A program made the translations under genes and the position numbers. From Treponema phagedenis (GTDB taxonomy: Bacteria; Spirochaetota; Spirochaetia; Treponematales; Treponemataceae), in assembly GCF_008153345.1 (NCBI RefSeq), contig NZ_CP042818.1, positions 1,116,001 to 1,180,000 of the forward strand: 64,000 nucleotides of DNA, written 5' to 3'. The notes below the pieces were generated by a model. That model ran no database searches, was not told the DNA's origin, and saw nothing but the letters and a program-made list of their open reading frames with translations. Each line of letters starts with the position of its first letter. Position 1 is the first letter of the stretch. Of this stretch, positions 9,770 through 18,452 are shown one piece after another.

Positions 9770-10011
9770 AAACAAGGGGCTGCCGCCCCTTAAACCCCCG
9801 CCGTCCGTGGCGGTTCTGAATGTAATGTTTGCTATTCCTGCTTACAGTAGCTGCGAGTTTAAAAGCTTCAATTTTACAAAACAGTGTTAATGCTTTTAAA
9901 CATCGTTTGGAATTGAGCAACGGTGGGCAATGTACCATAGGAATACTTAAATCCGCACGCCGTTATTGTTAATGCCACGATTACTAACAACTTAATTACA
10001 AAACGCTGTAC
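9770..10011. repeat. MITE-like/modular intergenic repeat, copy 3
   Basis: It starts with GC-rich palindromes (AAGGGGC/GCCCCTT; CCGCC/GGCGG), continues with the TTTTAAACATCGTTTGGAAT and CAACGGTGGGCAATGTACCA modules, and ends with AAAACGCTGTAC (10000-10011) followed by TA. That end matches the right terminal repeat of the IS630 element and of the copies at 22736 and 56417. No left terminal repeat is visible. Confidence 0.6.
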
Positions 10012-10095
10012 TATTGGAGCCTTTTTTCGCTTATTGAAAATAATTTACACGCTTCTGATTACTGCTTGTTAAGTGCCTGCCCATGCGGACAAAAA

Positions 10096-10125
10096 ATAAG
10101 CAGGGCAATTTCTTGCCCTGCTTAT
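10096..10125 (-). terminator. Terminator of the secreted-protein operon
   Basis: On the minus strand AAGCAGGGCAA pairs with TTGCCCTGCTT around a short loop and is followed by a run of T. It lies about 20 bp beyond the stop of the minus-strand gene ending at 10146. Confidence 0.85.
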
Positions 10126-10145
10126 GGGGTTAGGTTATAAGACTG

Positions 10146-12185
10146 TTAGTTTGTTTTTACAACTTCAACAGTACATGAACTGGAATACCATTCCGTCACA
10201 GGCGGTGTAGAGGTGTTTTCGTATTCATACACAACGGTAACGATGTATTTCTTGGTGAAATCTGTAATGCCGTCTTTATCAAAAAGAAGCTTAAGTTCAG
10301 ATTTGCCTACAGGGTGGGTATTACTAGGAGCGGTGTAGATACCTCGAGCTGGGTCGTCAACCTTAGTGCCTCCGACGAACCATGTTGCAGATAGAAGTTT
10401 TCCTTCGGTGGGCTTCAGTTCTATTGCGTCTTGGTCGACTATTTCGTATGTGGGGGGAGTAGTAGAAGGTTGTTTCTCTTTGATCCTAAGTTTCTTAATA
10501 TTTTTATAATCGGTAATCTGCGGACCTTCAGTGTATATTGGGAATGTAAAATTGAATGAATTCATAACGACATTCCACCGAGCTGAATATACCATATTCT
10601 CTGTTTTCTGAGCTAGAATTTCCAGTACCTTGGTCTTATTCGGAACTGTCACAACTGGCGGATTTCCGTTTAATGTGGACAACTCAGGTTCTCCATCATA
10701 CCAGCCCCAAAGTTTATAGGAATATCCTGCATCGGTTTGAGCCTTTCTTCCAGCCCATGCTTCCGGTCGTAAGGGGGTTGGTGCCAGTTCGGCAGTTGCT
10801 AACGGAATTGCTTTTGTGGAATAATGGTAAAAGTCTACCACTTGGTTATCCATACCGGGATTTTCGGGATCAACAGGTGTTGCTGTTCCTTTTTTTGTAC
10901 CGTATTGTTCTGCCATAGTACCTGACTGCACGTCTTGCTTTCTGTTCTTCATATAGCCGCCTACCAGGTTATAGGTAATAGCAGCCATGTGTATTTTGTT
11001 ATCGCTGTCTTTATTTTCATACTTGCAGGGGGCAGACTCACCAAAGTCATTGAAGGCAACAATTTCTACCGTATATAATTCGTTCATGCTTAGCTCTATT
11101 TCCTCGGATTTATTTACCTCCGCGTCAAAGTTTTTTTCTGCTTGAGGAGTTCCCTTTATTGTAAGTTTAAAACCATCTTCATTGTAGGATGAATCTGTCC
11201 AAGTAAATTTTACCTTGTATTTGAGGGGTGAGGGAGTGGGGGGAGTGGGGGGAGGTATAAGCGCATTTGCTGTTATATCTTTAGGATATACATACTCCAC
11301 TTTGAGGTTTCGTGGTGCACGCGGTGCCACGCCGAAGATATTACCCATGTCAAGGGTTTCCGTTGTTTTATTACCCGGATCAATTACCAGCACAGCTGTT
11401 GTGGTATTAAGTGGTATCGCAGTCGTAGGCGGATTAAGTTCTTTATAAAACTCCATTGTAAGATTATACCTTCCTGCGGGAATATTCTCTTTTGTGTAGG
11501 TAAACTTCATGCGGCGATCACTCCAGTTGTTTGCATCGTTTTGTACTGGGTCAAAAGTCTTTACCTATTCATCATCAATTTCAGGTGGGGGTGTGGGTAC
11601 AACTGCGGGTGTGACAGGCGAAGCCTTAACTTTCACGAATTTTATTACACCATTTGCAGGAGCACCAGCGGCAGCAGCGGGATCAAGGGGATTTACAAAA
11701 ACCACCGTTATCGCTGCTTCTCCTAGTCCCTTAGACGGGATTACAGGCTTCATAATAAAATTATTACCTTTTACCATTGTACTGGTAACTACAATAGTTG
11801 TCTCTCCTTTCAAAGCTTCTATTTTCCTATCTTCATCAGTATACGCGGTCATAGTAAACGCATGTGAACCTTCTTCCAGTTCAACGGTCGCCCTGCTTTC
11901 TCGCAATTCTTTATAGCTATAGTTGATTCCGCCGGCTGGAAGAACAGTACTGGTCAACGTAAAATAAAGCTTGTCCTTAAGGTCCTCTGTCCATGGGTCG
12001 GGCAAAAGGGTTCTTGCGGTGGTTTTAAAGTTTTTGCCGCTGATGGTTATTGGGACGAGGATTTTTCCGCTTGCCAATACAATCGGTTTTTTGTCCAAAA
12101 CACCGGATCCGCCTTTACAGCCTGCAATAAGGGCTATCAGCCCTATTAGCAAGGCAGCCATTGTCATTTTTCTTGATGCTTTCAT
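10146..12185 (-). pseudogene. Large lipoprotein with fibronectin-III-like region, split by one amber codon
   Basis: One continuous minus-strand frame of about 679 codons starts at ATG 12185 (AAGGAGGTGCTAT upstream) and ends at 10146. It is interrupted only by TAG at 11565-11567 (codon 207). The N-terminus is a lipoprotein signal (MKASRKMTMAALLIGLIALI, lipobox IAGC). The part after the stop continues the same domain (KFTYTKENIPAGRYNLTMEF matches the earlier LEEGSHAFTMTAY-type unit). A fibronectin-III-like segment (NLKVEYVY...VKFTWTDSSYNEDGF...AFNDFGESAP) then precedes C-terminal beta-rich repeats. CAG to TAG is the likely change. It is the last gene of the operon that holds the IS630-interrupted lipoprotein. 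Two separate proteins are possible but the continuous frame argues for one. Confidence 0.72.
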
Positions 12186-12655
12186 ATAGCACCTCCTTGT
12201 AAATTTTTACTGCCAATGGCAGTTTTATTGCACAATTATTGTGCATGTATCGCTAAAAAAACTTCCGTTTTTTTTAACAACTAGTTTTAATTCATATTCA
12301 CCTTTCTCTACGCCTTCATTTATGCCAAAGTTCGGGTCTTTATGAATAGGCAGCTCTAAACACATCTCTCTTCCTACGATTACTTCGATAGAAGAGGGCA
12401 TGTTTTTGTCGCTCAGCGTCCATGTATAGATTTCGCAATTAAGTGGGGCACCGATAATAAAAAGCCCGCAATCCTTTGATACCGTATATGTTTTGCTGCG
12501 AAAGATTTTACCGTTTTCGGGCTCTTTTGCATTTTCGTTTGCTTTTTTCCAAATATATTCTTCAGGGGTGGTAAATCTATTATTGTAGTCTTGAATTAAG
12601 GTATCCGTATTGTGTTTGCAGGCAAAGGAGAAAGCACAGAATATACTTATAACTA

Positions 12656-13935
12656 GTATAACGTTTTCTAATTAAGTTCATATTTGAGAGCGTCGGTTAT
12701 AACCGCTTCAGAAACATCGAGATCATCAAGATTGTATTTCCAATGGAATACGACTGGCTCTTCATTAATCTCGTCAAAGTATTTATACAGTCGATTAACT
12801 AACTCTGTTTTTGATTTTACTCTCATGCCCCGCAACAGTTGTCTTGTTAGTTTGCTGAAAAATCCTTCAATCATATTTAACCAAGAACCATGCTTTGGCG
12901 TAAACACAAACTCAAATCTTCCCGGTACCGTTGAAAGATATCGAATGGTTTCTTTGGAGGTATGTACTTTTAAGTTATCCAAAATGATTCTAATTTTATC
13001 TTCTTGCGGGTATCGTTCATCAAGTATTTTAAGAAATTGCACATAATCTTTACTGGTGTGACTGTCGCTTACAAGAGGAATGGCATCCCCCGTCTGTAAA
13101 TCAATGCCTGCTAAAAGTGAGAGCGTGCCAAGCCGTTTGTATTCATAATCACGGCGAATGCATTGATGGGTTTCATCAGCAGGTAAATCATCGCTTGTCG
13201 TCGCGATAGCTTGTATGCCGGGCTTCTCATCATACGAAACAACATGGATATTCTTCCCTTCTTCTGTCTGTAATGGCTTATTTTCCTCAAAATAAAGTTC
13301 AAGTTGCTTATAAACGAGCAAAACATTGTGCATTTTTCTATCAAAGTCAGGGTCTCTGTTTTCACAGTAATATTCTATTTTGTAAGGTTTAATGTCTGCT
13401 TCAGTTAGTATTTTAAATACCGTTGTTTTATGGATAGTAGCGAGCCGTAGGTATCCTGCACTTTCAGCGGTGGTGTTAATATGCTTTGTTAACAGTGCGT
13501 AAGTCCATGTTTCTGCAGCATACCCAAAAGTAGTCGGTTTTTGACAAGCGAGATTTATAATCCACGATTTCTCTTCATCGGTAATTTCCGGATTGTTTCC
13601 GCGTCCGGGTGCATCGGTGAGAGCATGCTCTACGCCGCCCTGCTTATATTTCTTAAGGCAGAGCGCAACGCTTCTATACGTATAGCCTACCTTGTCGGCT
13701 GTTTCCTTAATGGACAGCCCCTTGCTTTTAAGCAAAAGTATTCGTGCACGCGTGCGCGTTTGTGCTTGGATTGTTCGTAAACGAACAAGTGATTCAAGGT
13801 ACGTGAGCTCTTCAGGATTTAGTTCAAGTTTACTCGGCGGTTTGGGCATGCAATACTCCTTAGTGATAAAAAGCTGTTGAGATAGTATCACAAACCAAAG
13901 AAAAATACAATATACTTTTCAGAAAAACGCTACAC
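12656..13935 (-). mobile_element. IS630 family insertion sequence, complete, 1280 bp
   Basis: The element is bounded by imperfect terminal inverted repeats, GTATAACGTTTTC on the left and, read inward from the right, GTGTAGCGTTTTTC. Each end is flanked by TA (12654-12655 and 13936-13937), the target duplication of IS630/Tc1-type transposons. It carries a single full-length DDE transposase. It interrupts a lipoprotein signal peptide, and the reading frame closes perfectly on removal, so the insertion is recent. The same terminal sequences border several short non-coding elements in this window. Confidence 0.92.
12668..13849 (-). CDS. IS630 family DDE transposase
   Basis: The 393-residue protein has an N-terminal helix-turn-helix region (residues about 10-75; RTRTRARILLLKSKGLSIKE, VGYTYRSVALCLKKY) and a winged second DNA-binding part. 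The DDE catalytic core shows D in VVSYDEKPG, D in RIILDNLKVHTS and E in SWLNMIEGFFS. The longer open frame begins at 13891, but ATG 13849 (MPKPPSKLEL) has AAGGAG at ideal spacing and is preferred. No frameshift or stop is present, so the transposase is probably active and could act on the short elements with matching ends. Confidence 0.92.
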   Translation of the reverse strand: MPKPPSKLELNPEELTYLESLVRLRTIQAQTRTRARILLLKSKGLSIKETADKVGYTYRSVALCLKKYKQGGVEHALTDAPGRGNNPEITDEEKSWIINLACQKPTTFGYAAETWTYALLTKHINTTAESAGYLRLATIHKTTVFKILTEADIKPYKIEYYCENRDPDFDRKMHNVLLVYKQLELYFEENKPLQTEEGKNIHVVSYDEKPGIQAIATTSDDLPADETHQCIRRDYEYKRLGTLSLLAGIDLQTGDAIPLVSDSHTSKDYVQFLKILDERYPQEDKIRIILDNLKVHTSKETIRYLSTVPGRFEFVFTPKHGSWLNMIEGFFSKLTRQLLRGMRVKSKTELVNRLYKYFDEINEEPVVFHWKYNLDDLDVSEAVITDALKYELN

Positions 13936-13952
13936 TAGCATACTTTTTATTT

Positions 13953-15984
13953 TCATTTTGTCCTCGCTTTTTTATATGTAATATCAATGCGATAACAAAG
14001 AGAAAATGAAAACGAAAATTTTGTTATCGAATCATACAAAAAACCGGCATGCCCGTTTATGCCCTTCCAGCCAACGCCCGCAACAAGGTTCAGAACAAAC
14101 GAATAATACGACTTGGTTGCAATGTTCTGTTTAAAGCTGCCGTTCCACAATGATTGTATTGCAAAACTGGGGGCTGCTTCAATATAGATCCTGAAATTAT
14201 TTTGAAAAGGTTTTACGGTAAAGCCGAGCGGCGCATATAATACAAATGTAGGAATATAGGGGCCGCGCATTTTTTTGCCGGTTTCTTCATAGTAATAATT
14301 ATGCGGAAAGTTTTTGCGCGGAAAGCCGACATCAAAACCAACCACGCCGCCGAAATAAAAGGGCGCAATAAAGGCTGTTGCAAAGATACGCAACTTCCGT
14401 GTTAAAGCTCAGCAAAAAGGGCTTCGGCAGGGTGTTCAGCCCCAGCCGTATTTCAAGTCCGTCCGTTGTATGGAAAAAAGCTTTTTTGTTGTAAGCCGTT
14501 CCGACCGCAGAATACGGGGCTGTTTGTTCCGGCTCTTTTTCGGTAACCGCAGCTGTTTCCGTAGATGGCTGTGCTGCCGGCTCTTCTTTGGTAATCGCAG
14601 CTATTTCCGCAGGCGGCTGCGCTGCCGGCTCTTCTTCGCTAAGAATCTGACGTATTGTTTTTTCTATCGCCTGCTGAATCAATACCTCTATTTTTTCTGA
14701 TGCGGCCTGCACCGCTTTTTCGGCAATCCCGTCAATGCTCATATGTGAGCCAGTCTCTTTTGCCGAAGCTTGCGCCGCTTCAAGCGCTGCTTGCTGCGCA
14801 GCCTTTTCCGCTGCGGCCTTAGCCTCTTCTGTCTGTTGCTTGGTAATACCGGCAAGCGCTTCTCTCTCTGCTTGCGCCTTTTTCGCCGCTTGCGCTGCCG
14901 CTTTTTGCACTGAATCCCAAATAGCTTGTTCAGCCGCATCTTCCGCCGCTTTTTGGGCGGTTTCAATTGCAGTTTGCTGGGCTGTTGCTAACGCGGCAGC
15001 TTTATCGCCTGTAAAATGCTCAACACTTATTCGGTATATTTTTCCGTTTTTGCAAATCGCTAAAAGCTTTTTTCCGTCATTACTTATTCGGAAAGCTTTT
15101 ACAGGAGATTTCCCGAAGCTGTCTATTGTATCCGTTAATACGCCGCTTTGTACAGAACAAAACTGTAAAGCGCCCTTTTTATCCGCAATTATTAAAAATC
15201 GTCCGTCAGAACTGAAGTCAAAGGTTTCTATTCCTTTTTCTTCTATTATGTCCTTTTGAACCACGCCTTTAAAATCTCGTATTGAAATCCGGTTTGCATC
15301 AGTGCAACTTGCAAAACTTTTACCCGACGGCGAGAATACTACCGGAAGTTTTGCTTTTCCGTAATGGTCAAACTCTTTTTCAACAGCAAAATTATTTGTA
15401 TTCCACAATTTGATCACATCACCAGAGACGGAAAACAAATGCTGTCCATCCTTACTAAACGCAAGGCTTTGAACTGAATTTGTATGCCCCGCAAAAAATA
15501 TTTTTACCTCGTGTGAGGAAAGTTTTAAGGTATTGCTAATAAAAATTTTTCCGTCATTGAGCCCTCCCGCAATTAAATTACCTTCAGAGCTATATGCAAG
15601 CGAGGTCAATTGTACATACGAAGGGACAGTATATTTTGAAAGCGGTTTATTTTGGGTAATTGCTCGTTTTATAATTGTATTGTCTTTTCCTGCGGAAACA
15701 AAATTTGCGGTTTGAGAAGAAAAACCTAAAAAAATAAGTTCATTATTGTGATCTTTTAATGTGCGAATACGTTCTAAGCTCGTATCATCGACAAGAAAAA
15801 CCGAGTTTTTGGACGCATAGGCAAAAACCGAACCGTCCGCAGACCAAGAAGGATAGCGGTACGCATCGCTTTCTTTTCCGTTTACAACAAGCTCGGCATA
15901 GATCGATAAATTTATGCAAAAAAAGAACAAAAATATGAAAAAAGGCTTTATTTTCTGTTGAGCAACACCCTTGCGCAAGCCCAT
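13953..15984 (-). pseudogene. Exported WD40 beta-propeller protein with a C-terminal outer-membrane-like domain, frameshifted
   Basis: ATG 15984 opens a protein with a signal peptide (IKPFFIFLFFFCINLSIYAE). WD40-type blades span about residues 35-325 (YPSWSADGSVFAYASKNSVF, SLAFSKDGQHLFSVSGDVIK). A long Ala/Glu/Gln-rich coiled coil lies at about 330-445 and a Pro/Glu linker with two PAAQP repeats follows. Near 14385-14395 the frame shifts: the first frame ends at 14332 while homologous-looking beta-barrel sequence (RIFATAFIAPFYFGGVVGFD) continues in another frame to 13953. A repaired product would be about 675 residues. Its TGA overlaps the ATG of the lipoprotein split by IS630, so the two were translationally coupled. 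Confidence 0.75.
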
Positions 15985-16010
15985 TGTTTTGTATACTCCT
16001 TTTATACCAT

Positions 16011-16075
16011 TATAACGTTTTTTTTAATAGCTCAATCTATTCTTCACTTACAAAGTTAATTACAAAATGCTGCAC
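16011..16075. repeat. Short degenerate MITE-like element
   Basis: About 65 bp begins TATAACGTTTTTTTTAATA and ends AGTTAATTACAAAATGCTGC AC-like, resembling the two ends of the 56417-56606 element with nearly all the interior missing. It lies just upstream of the WD40 protein gene on its 5' side. Similarity is clear at both ends but weaker than in other copies. Confidence 0.45.
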
Positions 16076-16247
16076 CGGAACTAAGTATATCACTGAAATT
16101 AAAAAAATCCACTATTAACCTTTATTAATGTATTTTTTTTGCAATTATTGCAAAAGAAGAGAAATATTTCTTTTTTAAACGCAGAATTTTGAATTTGATA
16201 CATATTAAAGATACAACGTCAAAAACTGAAAAAACAGGTTTTAGGTG

Positions 16248-16277
16248 TTGACAGAATATCAATCTCTTTACTATTAT
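16248..16277 (+). promoter_or_regulatory. Sigma-70-type promoter of the poly-aspartate protein gene
   Basis: TTGACA (16248-16253) and TATTAT (16272-16277) are separated by 18 bp, with a second TATAAT at 16293-16298. The only gene downstream before a terminator is the acidic repeat protein starting at 16316. Confidence 0.65.
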
Positions 16278-16315
16278 ACAACCACTAATTTCTATAATAA
16301 GCAGAGGAAGGCAGT

Positions 16316-16564
16316 ATGAGTTATAGCGTTGATTTTAGCGAAAACAAGTTAGATGATATGTATTTTTTCGAAGATGATTTTGATGATACATATGATGATG
16401 ACGATTTCGACGATGATGATTTCGATGATGATGACTTTGACGATGATGATTTCGATGACGATGACTTTGATGACGATGATTTCGACGACGATGATTTCGA
16501 CGACGATGACGACTATGACGACTATGACTATGATCACGAAGATGATCCCGATTTTGATATCTAA
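16316..16564 (+). CDS. Extremely acidic Asp-repeat small protein
   Basis: The 82-residue product starts with MSYSVDFSENKLDDMYFFED and continues almost entirely as DDDDF repeats (about ten), ending in DDYDDYDYDHEDDPDFDI. More than half of the residues are Asp. The gene looks real: it has a promoter, AGAGGAAGG ahead of ATG 16316, and a terminator 57 bp after the stop. The repeat unit is 15 bp (five codons, GAT/GAC used interchangeably), so copy-number change would keep the frame. No signal peptide is present. Possible roles, such as divalent-cation binding, DNA mimicry or charge scaffolding, are guesses; I recognise no family. Confidence 0.65.
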   Translation: MSYSVDFSENKLDDMYFFEDDFDDTYDDDDFDDDDFDDDDFDDDDFDDDDFDDDDFDDDDFDDDDDYDDYDYDHEDDPDFDI

Positions 16565-16620
16565 TCCTGCTTTGATTACACCTGTTTTTGTAACTTGTCG
16601 GGAATAGATACAACCTTTAC

Positions 16621-16658
16621 ACTGATTGCGGAGTGCCCGTTTCCGCAATCAGTTTTTT
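16621..16658 (+). terminator. Terminator after the Asp-repeat gene
   Basis: ACTGATTGCGGA (16621-16632) pairs perfectly with TCCGCAATCAGT (16642-16653) around a nine-base loop and is followed by six T. The region between it and 17048 shows no convincing gene; a 63-codon minus-strand frame there overlaps the hairpin. Confidence 0.9.
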
Positions 16659-17048
16659 CATAAATGAATAACATAGGCTTTCGTATCCGTCCATTCCCCT
16701 TTTTTCAATTCTTTTCCAATTATCTACAATGTATCCTGCTGATTTCTGGCATAACGTTTTCTTTGATAACGCTATTCGTGCTTGTTCTGATTTTACCGTC
16801 CGTGACAAAAACTTAACCTATCTGTTTGGAACTGATGCGAGAATGTCTTCTATATTATGGACTCTTTTTCAAAAGTCGCAAGCTATGCGAATCTTTTTAT
16901 AAGTTCTAATCGGAGTTGAAAAAGCCCGTAGCCGTGATTCGGTTTTTGTTTTCGTTTAAAACCAAGTTGGACATTTTTCGCTTTATGCTAATTTACGGCA
17001 TCCGATTTTTCGCTTAAATTGTAATATTCAAAAGATAAAGGCCGGTGT

Positions 17049-17729
17049 TTATCCATGTATGGAAATAATATCTGTATTTTTTCGTAAAGATTCAATAAAA
17101 GGCGAAATTTTTATATTTTGAGGAATTTTGCACAGGAGCTTCAGCGTATATACTGCGCTGTCATCACAATGAACCTTAAATCTTAATAAGGAGATATTAT
17201 GCTCGGCGCAAGTGGTAAGTATAAATTGAATAATTTCCGCTTCCGCATTTACTTTTAATGAGATTGAGCGAATAGTATTAAATCTTCCATGATAAAAACG
17301 AGAATGAGAAATAATTTGTGCAATAAATACAACTATGGTGGTAAAAAAGCCTTCAATATACATTCCGGTAGCCATTGCCATTCCGATTCCGGCTGTTGCC
17401 CAAACGCCTGCTGCCGTGGTAAGTCCGGTTATAGATTTTTTTCGCATAAAAATAGTTCCCGCACCTAAAAAGCCCACTCCGGATACAATTGCCGCTGCAA
17501 CTCGAGAAGGGTCAAGGTCTATTCCCTTTGTTTGCAGTACATCATAAAAGCCATATTTTGAAATCGTCATCATAAGGCAGGATGCTGCCGCCACAATAAT
17601 ATGGGTACGTAAGCCTGCCGCTTTTAAACTATGTTCGCGTTCGTATCCGATAAGTGTTCCACAAAGCACAGCAAACATAATTCTCATAAGGAGGACATAA
17701 GGCGGTAAATAATCAGGATATTGAAGCAT
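17049..17729 (-). CDS. MgtC/SapB family inner-membrane protein
   Basis: The 226-residue product has the conserved MgtC N-terminal half: GTLIGYEREHSLKAAGLRTH, then DPSRVAAAIVSGVGFLGAGT and TGLTTAAGVWATAGIGMAMA, with about five membrane segments in residues 5-150. The cytoplasmic C-terminal domain (about 155-226) is ACT-like, as in full-length MgtC proteins. MgtC proteins inhibit F-type ATP synthase or aid survival at low magnesium in other bacteria; the role here is not established. It is monocistronic and divergent from the DUF4912 gene at 17814. Confidence 0.87.
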   Translation of the reverse strand: MLQYPDYLPPYVLLMRIMFAVLCGTLIGYEREHSLKAAGLRTHIIVAAASCLMMTISKYGFYDVLQTKGIDLDPSRVAAAIVSGVGFLGAGTIFMRKKSITGLTTAAGVWATAGIGMAMATGMYIEGFFTTIVVFIAQIISHSRFYHGRFNTIRSISLKVNAEAEIIQFILTTCAEHNISLLRFKVHCDDSAVYTLKLLCKIPQNIKISPFIESLRKNTDIISIHG

Positions 17730-17813
17730 AGAAACTCCGGGATTTTGTTAAAAACTCTTACAGTCTTGACATAAGACAATATATTATACATGATGTTTTT
17801 GATGGTGTAAAGA

Positions 17814-18452
17814 ATGAAATTAACAAAATCTTATTTGGAATCAATATCTACGGAAGAATTATTTCAGTTGGCAAATGAAATGGATCTTTACCTGCCTTAT
17901 GAGCTGAACCGACAATTAATTATCGGAGAAATCCTTGAATTTTCTATGGATCAGAAAGATGAGCCTTCTTTTCTTTTTGAAGGAGAAATTACTGAAACGC
18001 CGTCTATGCCACAATTGTATAATATAACGGAAATTCATGCTCTTTTCCGCGATCCTATTTGGCTCTTTGTTTTTTGGGATATTTATGGGCAGCTTTTTAA
18101 AACAATTAAAGAAAGCAGCGATTTTATCAGTTTTTTCTTGCGTGTCCATTCTTTTGACAAAGAAGATTTACTAAAACCCGTTGATTTCTTTGATATTGAT
18201 GTTCCGCCAAATGACAGAAAGCGGTATATACATCTTCCTTTAACGGAGGCGGCAAACAGAATAGATCTTTGCTGTAGAATGATAAATCAAGAGCAAATTC
18301 TTGCACAATCCGAAGTAATTGCGGTACCGCGCTTTCTTATTGAGCAAAGACTCTGCGTATCCGAAAACACAAGCGAAAAGATAATCAGTTTATCCGGACT
18401 GAAAACATTAAAAAAATCTCATTTTAATACGTATCGGCAGGCTTTCCGATGA
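17814..18452 (+). CDS. DUF4912 domain protein
   Basis: This 212-residue soluble protein opens with a short SAP/Rho-N-like helical segment (MKLTKSYLESISTEELFQLA). The DUF4912 core includes the hallmark ALFRDPIWLFVFWDI near residues 75-89 and the later VIAVPRF strand. DUF4912 proteins usually lie beside a GH57-like gene, as here, where the stop overlaps the next start by four bases (ATGA), implying translational coupling. A carbohydrate-associated or scaffold role is only suggested by context. Confidence 0.82.
   Translation: MKLTKSYLESISTEELFQLANEMDLYLPYELNRQLIIGEILEFSMDQKDEPSFLFEGEITETPSMPQLYNITEIHALFRDPIWLFVFWDIYGQLFKTIKESSDFISFFLRVHSFDKEDLLKPVDFFDIDVPPNDRKRYIHLPLTEAANRIDLCCRMINQEQILAQSEVIAVPRFLIEQRLCVSENTSEKIISLSGLKTLKKSHFNTYRQAFR

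Larger units (their letters stand above)
12225..13956 (-). pseudogene. Small lipoprotein gene split by the IS630 insertion
   Basis: The gene begins at ATG 13954-13956, overlapping the TGA of the upstream gene (ATGA coupling). It runs to 13938, is interrupted by the IS630 element and resumes at 12655, ending in TAA at 12225-12227. Removing 12656-13935 and one copy of the TA target joins the two parts into an exact 149-residue ORF beginning MKIKSMLVISIFCAFSFACK, a perfect lipoprotein signal with lipobox SFAC. The mature part has the sequence TPEEYIWKKANENAKEPENG and ends in a beta-rich segment with four Cys; no family is recognised. As it stands, the 3' part lacks any start codon and is inactive. 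Confidence 0.85.

Noticed and set aside
14470-15259. Long plus-strand ORFs opposite the WD40 protein gene
   Set aside because: They arise from the Ala-rich coiled-coil coding strand and lack coding features.
16335-16648. Other-frame and minus-strand ORFs across the Asp-repeat gene
   Set aside because: They are shadows of the 15-bp repeat; only the Asp frame has a promoter, ribosome-binding site and terminator.
16617-16808. 63-codon minus-strand ORF next to the Asp-repeat gene
   Set aside because: It runs through the terminator hairpin and has no recognisable family or ribosome-binding site.
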